NCBI GenBank assembly: GCA_020853255.1
Contig: JADYZI010000170.1
Location: 1-12,241, forward strand
Source: Acidobacteriota bacterium
GTDB taxonomy: Bacteria; Acidobacteriota; Blastocatellia; Pyrinomonadales; Pyrinomonadaceae
Direction: 5' to 3'
Length of the DNA stretch: 12,241 bases
Position numbers and translations under genes: made by a program. The notes under the pieces are model-generated. The model was not told where the DNA came from, ran no database searches, and was given only the letters and a program-made list of their open reading frames with translations. Shown here piece by piece: positions 7,906 to 12,241 of this stretch; positions within the stretch are counted from its first letter, which is position 1, and each line of letters begins with the position of its first letter.

Positions 7906-8682
7906 TCAGATCATGGATAGGACCTTGATCAAGCCTTCATGTATCCCGCCGAGTACATCGCGTACGGCCGAGGGAAGAAAGTACAGCGATGCTCCGATCA
8001 GCCAAAGGCCGACACCGATCTTGAGCGGAAATCCCAAAATGAATACTTGAAATTGCGGGGCCGTCCGGCCGAATATCTCGAGTGCGAATTCGACCGCAAG
8101 AAGTACGATGATGGCCGGTGCGGCAAGGGTTAAACCTACCACGAGAGCATCCGATGAGAACCGTATCAAAAGATCGAGAAGTTCGTAAGACAAAGCAAAA
8201 GAACCGGGGGCCGTTGTCGAAAAGCTCTTTACCGTTGCGGCAAGAAACCAGTGGTGGCCATTGGCGGCAAGCAGGATCATCATTGCGAACATTTGCGCGA
8301 TGGTCCCAAACGCGGTCGTATGCGCCTGCGTCGAAGGATCAATGATGCCGGCGAGCGAAAAGCCCATCTGCGACGACAAAAGGTGGGCCGCAAGTTCAAA
8401 GCCGCTGAACACAAGCTTGCCGACAAATCCCAGGACCATCCCGATCGCGAGTTCGCCGAACATTACAGGCAGCAGGGCCCAAAAGCTGTCAGGCGGCGTT
8501 GGGATGCGGGGCATTACGGCCGGCGTCAATGCGATCCCGAGTACGAACGCCAGGACAACGCGGACCTTTGCCGTGACGGCTTTGCTTGACCAAAACGGAG
8601 CAAAAGTTACCAGCCCGCCGACTCGTGCAAGGACGACGAAGAATACGAGAAGCGGGTGCAGTGGTACTTCAAATGTATCCAA
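7906..8682 (-). CDS. fliR: Flagellar export gate protein FliR
   Basis: FliR forms the FliP5-FliQ4-FliR1 export gate of the flagellar secretion apparatus in the inner membrane. The 258-aa, highly hydrophobic product has the family features: an N-terminal LARVGGLVTFAPFWSSKAV block (18-36), a GELAIGMVLGFVGKLVF region (about 76-92) followed by SSQMGFSLAGIIDPSTQ, and the C-terminal APQFQVFILGFPLKIGVGL block. The start is TTG at 8682. No in-frame ATG occurs until after residue 50, and starting there would delete the conserved first membrane segment, so the TTG is well supported. It begins 12 bp after the fliQ stop and ends one base before flhB. A weak start codon may set a lower FliR output, in keeping with the single FliR copy per gate; that link is inferred. 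Confidence 0.96.
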   Translation of the reverse strand: MDTFEVPLHPLLVFFVVLARVGGLVTFAPFWSSKAVTAKVRVVLAFVLGIALTPAVMPRIPTPPDSFWALLPVMFGELAIGMVLGFVGKLVFSGFELAAHLLSSQMGFSLAGIIDPSTQAHTTAFGTIAQMFAMMILLAANGHHWFLAATVKSFSTTAPGSFALSYELLDLLIRFSSDALVVGLTLAAPAIIVLLAVEFALEIFGRTAPQFQVFILGFPLKIGVGLWLIGASLYFLPSAVRDVLGGIHEGLIKVLSMI

Positions 8683-8694
8683 TTTAATTCAGGC

Positions 8695-8964
8695 TCAGTT
8701 CACGAATGGCGTGAAATCGCCGAGGATCGATGCGGTAAAGGTCGTCAAAACTCGCAGGATCCAGGGGAAAACGATAAGGAAGACGACAAAGATGGCGATC
8801 ACACGCGGTGCGAACGAGAACGTCTGGTCCTGTATCGACGTAAGCGTTTGGATCAGGCTGACGATAATGCCGACGACGACCGCTACGATGAGCATCGGGG
8901 CGGCGATCCACATAAGCGTGGTCAGAGCGTTTTGGATAAGAGTTGTTACAAGCGCGTCATTCAT
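8695..8964 (-). CDS. fliQ: Flagellar export gate protein FliQ
   Basis: FliQ is the small two-helix subunit of the flagellar export gate. The 89-aa product has the usual family length and two strongly hydrophobic hairpin segments (about 16-40 and 52-75), separated by the conserved polar loop LIQTLTSIQDQTFSFAPRV. It lies 4 bp after fliP and 12 bp before fliR, in the standard P-Q-R order. The ATG at 8964 begins MNDALVTTLIQNAL, matching the normal FliQ N-terminus. Confidence 0.97.
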   Translation of the reverse strand: MNDALVTTLIQNALTTLMWIAAPMLIVAVVVGIIVSLIQTLTSIQDQTFSFAPRVIAIFVVFLIVFPWILRVLTTFTASILGDFTPFVN

Positions 8965-8968
8965 AGAG

Positions 8969-9727
8969 CTACATCAAACTCCGGACCAGCGAACCAACGA
9001 TCAGATACCATCCATCTACCATTACAAACAGCAGTACCTTGAGCGGCATCGACACCACCACGGGCGGAAGCTGCATCATTCCCATTGAAAGCAGAACGCT
9101 TGAGACAGCAAGGTCGATTATCAGGAACGGCAGAAAAAGCACGAAGCCGATCTGGAAGGCGGTCTTAAGTTCCGAGATCATAAACGCCGGTACCAGAGCC
9201 GACGTGGGCACTTCGTCCGCCGAATTTGGCCGTGGCCCTTTAGATAATCGGATGAACAGGGCGAGGTCTTTTTCACGTGTGTGCTTGAGCATATATGCAC
9301 GCAGCGGCACAAGGCCTTTTGCGAGCGCGTCTGATTGCGAGATCGTACCCTCGCTCATCGGAAGATACGCAGTGTTGTAAACTTCGGTCAGCGTCGGGCT
9401 CATAACAAAGAGCGTTATGAATAAGGCAAGGCCAAGCAGGACCTGATTGTTCGGGGTTTCCTGGGTTCCGAGAGCCTGGCGAAGAAAGTGAAAGACGACG
9501 ATGAGGCGCGTAAAGCACGTCATCGAGATAAGTAGGGCGGGAATGAAACTTAGGAGAGTTAAGAGGACGACTATTTGCAGAGGGGTCGAACTGTTTGCGG
9601 CCTTGTTCAGATCGACCGTTGCGGCGGGCTTTTCGGGAGGTTCTGGTGCGACAGGCTGGCCGCTTGCCGCGAGAGGGGTGAGGAACAAAATGATAGAGAA
9701 AAGTGCGGGCAAAAATATTGCTTTCAT
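8969..9727 (-). CDS. fliP: Flagellar export gate protein FliP
   Basis: FliP is the main pore-forming subunit of the flagellar export gate. The 252-aa product starts with a cleavable signal peptide (hydrophobic 4-20, LAASGQP near the cleavage site), as is typical of FliP. A proline-rich periplasmic stretch follows. The signature TCFTRLIVVFHFLRQALGTQ is at 70-89, then the NNQVLLGLALFITLFVMSPT segment (93-112), and the C-terminal family block SELKTAFQIGFVLFLPFLII (185-204) with DLAVSSVLLSMGMMQLPP. The ATG shares its A with the TAA stop of fliO (TAATG), so translation is likely coupled. It is of normal length with no missing conserved region. Confidence 0.98.
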   Translation of the reverse strand: MKAIFLPALFSIILFLTPLAASGQPVAPEPPEKPAATVDLNKAANSSTPLQIVVLLTLLSFIPALLISMTCFTRLIVVFHFLRQALGTQETPNNQVLLGLALFITLFVMSPTLTEVYNTAYLPMSEGTISQSDALAKGLVPLRAYMLKHTREKDLALFIRLSKGPRPNSADEVPTSALVPAFMISELKTAFQIGFVLFLPFLIIDLAVSSVLLSMGMMQLPPVVVSMPLKVLLFVMVDGWYLIVGSLVRSLM

Positions 9728-10299
9728 TAGCTGGCTTTGCCCCCGGGAATAATTTTATTCAATGCGGATTCGGCGTGCTTTAGAGCGGCCTTGAATGGTG
9801 TCGTGTCTTCGGCAAGCAATTCAGCCACCGATCGCGGCATCGCTGGTTCCGAAACAACCTCGCCGTCTTCTTCGGCAAGCAGCGTGAACGATTGTGGCGT
9901 GGAACCGACCAGCAAAATTCGCTGGCCAAACCTGATCGTTGATACGGTTCGGCTGTTTCCGAGCGAAACGGATGTTAAAACCGCGAGGTCCTGGATGCCG
10001 GTAGATCCGGCCTTTGTGCCGAAGCCAAGTTTTTTTGCTCCCCACGCGCCGAAAAAGATCAGGCCGACGATAAAGGCCATTGATGCGACGGTTTTAAGGA
10101 GAAGTCCGGCTGAGCTTGGCCCCTCGGCCGCGGCGGCCTGTTCGGTTCGCATAAACGGGATCGGCTCGTTCTCACCCAATGGTTCTGCAGCGGCCTGAAC
10201 GGGCGCGGTTTGAGTCTTCGGCTCGGCGGTTGACGTCGAGGCAAACGCCGTCGCCGCGGCAAGCGCTAGAAGGATCGAGATCAAAAAACAGTTCTTCAT
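9727..10299 (-). CDS. fliO: Flagellar export accessory membrane protein FliO
   Basis: FliO helps assemble the FliP ring of the flagellar export gate. The 190-aa product has an N-terminal signal-like hydrophobic segment (4-20) and an Ala/Glu/Pro-rich periplasmic linker. One transmembrane helix spans about 65-86 (LLLKTVASMAFIVGLIFFGAW). A cytoplasmic FliO domain follows, recognisable by VSLGNSRTVSTIRFGQRILL and VGSTPQSFTLLAEE (about 111-144). FliO is poorly conserved, so the call rests on this architecture and its position between fliN and fliP. The ATG overlaps the fliN stop by 4 bp (ATGA), and the stop overlaps the fliP start by 1 bp. Confidence 0.9.
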   Translation of the reverse strand: MKNCFLISILLALAAATAFASTSTAEPKTQTAPVQAAAEPLGENEPIPFMRTEQAAAAEGPSSAGLLLKTVASMAFIVGLIFFGAWGAKKLGFGTKAGSTGIQDLAVLTSVSLGNSRTVSTIRFGQRILLVGSTPQSFTLLAEEDGEVVSEPAMPRSVAELLAEDTTPFKAALKHAESALNKIIPGGKAS

Positions 10300-10565
10300 T
10301 TCTTTTGGCCGGTCAGTATCTCATTTACGCGGACACCGGCCCGATCTTCGATCACGACGATCTCACCGCGCATCAACGACTTATTGTCGGCTCGAATATC
10401 GACGCCTTCGCCCGTTGAGCGTGAAAGGCGGACGATGCTGGCAGGCTCGAGGCCGAGAATGTCCCGGACCTTCATCGTTGCCCGCCCGAGTTCAACCGAT
10501 AGCGGCAGACGCAGATCGAGAAAGTTGCCCCAGGCGGCAATTATTGCTTCGTTTTCTGTTTTCAT
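10296..10565 (-). CDS. fliN: Flagellar motor switch protein FliN (short form)
   Basis: FliN forms the bottom of the C-ring and contributes to switching and export-substrate docking. The 89-aa product consists almost entirely of the SpoA (surface presentation of antigens) domain: LRLPLSVELGRATMKVRDIL, then GLEPASIVRLSRSTGEGVDI, and the C-terminal RGEIVVIEDRAGVRVNEIL. It lacks the long N-terminal extension found in E. coli FliN (137 aa), but short FliN proteins are common in other phyla. It starts 4 bp after the fliL stop and overlaps fliO by 4 bp. fliM, usually immediately upstream, is absent, so FliM must be encoded elsewhere if the C-ring is conventional. Confidence 0.94.
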   Translation of the reverse strand: MKTENEAIIAAWGNFLDLRLPLSVELGRATMKVRDILGLEPASIVRLSRSTGEGVDIRADNKSLMRGEIVVIEDRAGVRVNEILTGQKK

Positions 10566-10569
10566 TGGA

Positions 10570-11166
10570 TCAGAGCTGGACGATAAAGTCCGTGATGTAG
10601 ATGGCCTGGACGTGCGGTTCTTCCGAGGCGGCCTGTGCGGCGCTTAGAAGTTCCTTTCGGAGCTTTGCTTTGCCTTCGGCGTTAAGCACATCCTCCGACT
10701 TTTTTTCCGCAAGGACTGCAAGCATTGCATTCCGCACCCGAGTGATAAAAAGCTGGTCCGGCTTTTCGCTCTCGCCTCCTTCACCGCCGTCGATTCCGAG
10801 GCTGACGGTCATGCGAAGGTAACGCGCCTGAGCGGTATCTGCCAGGTTGACGATGAACGGCGGAAGCTCGACGACCGCTTTTACGTTCTCATCGTCCGGC
10901 AAGGAAGAACCGGCTGGCTTTTCATGCTCTTCGCCCGCGGGCTTTTCCTCGGAACCGGGTTCTTCATCCTTCGACTGGCCTTTCTTGCCCTTTTTCTCAG
11001 GTTTTCCGTTTTCAGCCGCCGCGGCCGACGAAGCACGCCAGAAGTAATATCCGCCGCCACCGCCGCCCGCAAGAAGAACGACCAGGACAATAATGATCAG
11101 AAGCTTCTTCTTGCCCCCTTTTTTTGGCGGGGCAGCTTCTGTATTTTGAGTTGAAGTTTCGGACAT
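10570..11166 (-). CDS. fliL: Flagellar basal-body-associated protein FliL
   Basis: FliL surrounds the stator units and supports motor torque. Starting at ATG 11166 the product is 198 aa. It has a Lys-rich cytoplasmic N-terminus, one transmembrane helix (about 21-36: LLIIIVLVVLLAG) running into six glycines, and a very charged Lys/Glu/Pro linker (about 50-92). The periplasmic FliL domain (about 95-198) carries ELPPFIVNLAD, ARYLRMTVSLGID, LFITRVRNAMLAVL and the C-terminal VQAIYITDFIVQL. An in-frame ATG seven codons upstream (11187) would lengthen it. The 11166 start is preferred because GGAG lies 8 bases before it and because the predicted sigma-54 transcription start falls between the two ATGs. 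It is the first gene of the probable fliL-fliN-fliO-fliP-fliQ-fliR-flhB transcript and is separated from motB by a terminator-like hairpin. Confidence 0.94.
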   Translation of the reverse strand: MSETSTQNTEAAPPKKGGKKKLLIIIVLVVLLAGGGGGGYYFWRASSAAAAENGKPEKKGKKGQSKDEEPGSEEKPAGEEHEKPAGSSLPDDENVKAVVELPPFIVNLADTAQARYLRMTVSLGIDGGEGGESEKPDQLFITRVRNAMLAVLAEKKSEDVLNAEGKAKLRKELLSAAQAASEEPHVQAIYITDFIVQL

Positions 11167-11178
11167 AGAGAATTCTCC
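11167..11178 (-). promoter_or_regulatory. fliL: fliL ribosome binding site inside a 10-bp palindrome
   Basis: On the minus strand GGAG (11178-11175) lies 8 bases before the fliL ATG at 11166 and decides between the two possible starts. The site is part of the perfect palindrome GAGAATTCTC (11177-11168). In RNA this is too short to form a stable hairpin by itself, but as DNA it could be a protein site overlapping the transcription start. Confidence 0.6.
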
Positions 11179-11188
11179 ATCGATCATT

Positions 11189-11205
11189 AAGCGAAATGCG
11201 TGCCA
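11189..11205 (-). promoter_or_regulatory. Sigma-54 (-24/-12) promoter upstream of fliL
   Basis: The minus strand reads TGGCACGCATTTCGCTT. Compared with the sigma-54 consensus TGGCACG-N4-TTGCW it has a perfect -24 box, the invariant GG (11204-11203) and GC (11192-11191) at exactly ten bases spacing, and one mismatch (TCGC for TTGC). The -12 position at 11191 places transcription start near 11179, one base before the fliL Shine-Dalgarno. Sigma-54 control of flagellar genes is well known in several phyla, so the context fits. An enhancer-binding protein would be required for activity. Confidence 0.7.
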
Positions 11206-11249
11206 AACGCCATCGCCACGCTTTTATCAGTAAATTGCTGGGTGAAATG

Positions 11250-11279
11250 AAAATAGCCGCCTTTTGGAGCAGCTATTTT
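11250..11279 (-). terminator. Terminator-like hairpin between motB and fliL
   Basis: The minus strand forms an 11-bp stem, AAAATAGCTGC pairing with GCGGCTATTTT (one U-G wobble), around an 8-base loop TCCAAAAG, and is followed by further T-rich sequence (CATTTC). It begins 38 bp after the motB stop. The wobble pair becomes a C-A mismatch in plus-strand RNA, so the structure favours the minus direction. The GC content of the stem is moderate, so it may be a partial terminator or a processing site. Confidence 0.6.
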
Positions 11280-11317
11280 GACTCGCACCGTCAAAGAACC
11301 GACAGTAAGATTCACTG

Positions 11318-12241
11318 TTACTTGAATTTGGGTTTATCAGGGATCTTGTCGGCTTCGCCAACAGTTACCGCTCCTTCGGTCTCGAGTTTTTTGCGGGTAA
11401 GCTGGGCCTCGCTTGTTTCAGCAGGCTTGGGGTCGGTTGCCTTTGACTCAGCTTTTGGCGTGGCGTCATTCGGTCCGGAAGCTGGTTCATCCGAACTTTT
11501 TGTATCGGGCTGTGCCAAACGCAGAACCGTAATGCTGATGCGGCGGTTTGCGGGGGCGTAAGGATCATTTGGGACGAGCGGCTCGGTATCGGCGAAACCG
11601 ACGATGCGGCGAATCTGCTCAGGTTTGACGCAGCCCGCTTCGAGCACGCGCCGTGCCGCATTTGCTCGGTCCGCCGAAAGCTCCCAATTTGTATATCCGT
11701 TTGCCGTCGAAAAAACACGGCTGTCCGTGTGGCCGCCGATGTTGATCTTATTTGGCAGCGAGCACACGCCGCGGGCGATCTCCGTCAATATTGACGAGGC
11801 GTCGGCCGTAAGATCAGAGCTTCCCGACGGAAATGATACCTTGTCTGCCTTGTCGATCAGGTTTACTTTCAGCCCTTCGTCCGTGACGGATATTTGGACC
11901 TGATCTTTATACTTTTCAAATTCCGGCCGCGTCGAAAATTGTTCCTGCAGGGCTTGGGCAACGCTGAAAAGGGCCTGTTCGTCATCCTTTGAGGTGAGGC
12001 TTGTCGGTTCATTGCTGACTTTCTTCGCTTGCGAGAGCACACCGCCGTCCATTGTGTCGAATACGCCCGGCGAGCGAAAATAGGCAGCTATCTGCTGCTT
12101 CAGCTTCATATCGGCCTGTGAGACCAGCCACAGGACCAGGAAAAGTGCCATCATCGCGGTCACGAAATCGGCGTAAGCCACCTTCCATGCCCCGCCGTGG
12201 TGTCCGCCGTGGCCTTTTGCTTTCTTAACGCGCCGTCGCGG
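11318..12241 (-). CDS. motB: Flagellar stator protein MotB, start beyond window
   Basis: MotB forms the peptidoglycan-anchored part of the proton (or sodium) driven stator with MotA. The frame is open from the right edge to a TAA at 11318, giving 307 visible residues; the start codon lies just outside. The visible N-terminus is the basic, His/Gly-rich segment RRRVKKAKGHGGHHGG. It is followed by AWKVAYADFVTAMMALFLVL, with the ion-binding Asp at visible residue 25, and a single membrane helix. A linker/plug region leads into the OmpA/MotB peptidoglycan-binding domain (about 120-245) with the motifs INIGGHTDSR (167-176), WELSADRANAARRVLE and ANRRISITVL. A 67-residue charged Pro/Lys/Ser/Glu-rich tail follows the OmpA domain. 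motA is expected immediately upstream, beyond the window. It is separated from fliL by about 150 bp holding a terminator-like hairpin and a sigma-54 promoter. Confidence 0.96.
   Translation of the reverse strand, partial: PRRRVKKAKGHGGHHGGAWKVAYADFVTAMMALFLVLWLVSQADMKLKQQIAAYFRSPGVFDTMDGGVLSQAKKVSNEPTSLTSKDDEQALFSVAQALQEQFSTRPEFEKYKDQVQISVTDEGLKVNLIDKADKVSFPSGSSDLTADASSILTEIARGVCSLPNKINIGGHTDSRVFSTANGYTNWELSADRANAARRVLEAGCVKPEQIRRIVGFADTEPLVPNDPYAPANRRISITVLRLAQPDTKSSDEPASGPNDATPKAESKATDPKPAETSEAQLTRKKLETEGAVTVGEADKIPDKPKFK

Noticed and set aside
8261..9088. 275-aa plus-strand open frame opposite fliR, fliQ and fliP
   Set aside because: It is antisense to three firmly identified flagellar genes, shows basic low-complexity composition with no recognisable domain, and is a by-product of GC-rich codon use.
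10570..11187. Longer FliL starting at ATG 11187
   Set aside because: The better Shine-Dalgarno and predicted transcription start both favour ATG 11166.
11512..11522. Second GTGCCAAACGC copy (also at 11200-11210, overlapping the fliL -24 box)
   Set aside because: Only 11 bp, inside motB coding sequence, with no matching -12 box; likely chance.
1..12241. Mobile elements, CRISPR arrays, tRNA/rRNA genes, toxin-antitoxin or defence genes
   Set aside because: None were seen on either strand; the window is filled by housekeeping, regulatory and flagellar genes.

Overview
The window comes from a flagellated bacterium of moderately high GC. A lipobox protein with an unacylated-Asp-free +2 position (Gln), together with the rest of the gene content, suggests a Gram-negative envelope. 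The phylum cannot be proved from sequence alone. The fli gene order, the sigma-54 signals and the hybrid kinase would fit Acidobacteriota or another deep non-proteobacterial Gram-negative lineage, but that is an inference. There are no mobile elements, tRNA or rRNA genes, CRISPR arrays or pseudogenes. Genes are tightly packed and almost all lie on the minus strand.

Left part (1-3447, minus strand): a GAF-AAA+-HTH sigma-54 activator resembling NifA is followed, through an ATGA stop/start overlap, by glnE, the bifunctional adenylyltransferase/adenylyl-removing enzyme of glutamine synthetase. glnE runs off the left edge after 650 codons. Upstream of the activator is a 298-bp divergent intergenic region. 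It holds two near-identical 14-bp elements (CGACAAWATTGTAG) 117 bp apart. A plus-strand RluA-family pseudouridine synthase (3746-4612) is read from the other side of this region.

Middle (4606-6776, minus strand): a PAS/HisKA/HATPase/REC hybrid histidine kinase is followed 17 bp later by an unrecognised lipoprotein gene. The lipoprotein stop codon overlaps the converging stop of the pseudouridine synthase gene. The kinase has a normal phospho-acceptor His but a degenerate N box (Arg for Asn) and G2 box.

Right part (6828-12241, minus strand): a flagellar cluster transcribed motB (5'-truncated at the window edge), fliL, fliN, fliO, fliP, fliQ, fliR, flhB. From fliL onward, genes overlap or are separated by 1-12 bp. 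The motB-fliL gap carries, in order of transcription, a terminator-like hairpin and then a well-formed sigma-54 -24/-12 element, positioned to start a fliL-to-flhB transcript just before the fliL ribosome binding site. fliM, which usually sits between fliL and fliN, is absent there.

Together these genes encode stator (MotB), basal-body (FliL), switch (FliN) and export-gate (FliO/P/Q/R, FlhB) parts of the flagellum. Next to them is a two-component protein and, further away, a nitrogen-type sigma-54 activator/GlnE pair. I found no clearly novel system. The most notable points are the sigma-54 promoter, the atypical kinase, the activator-glnE coupling and the paired 14-bp elements.
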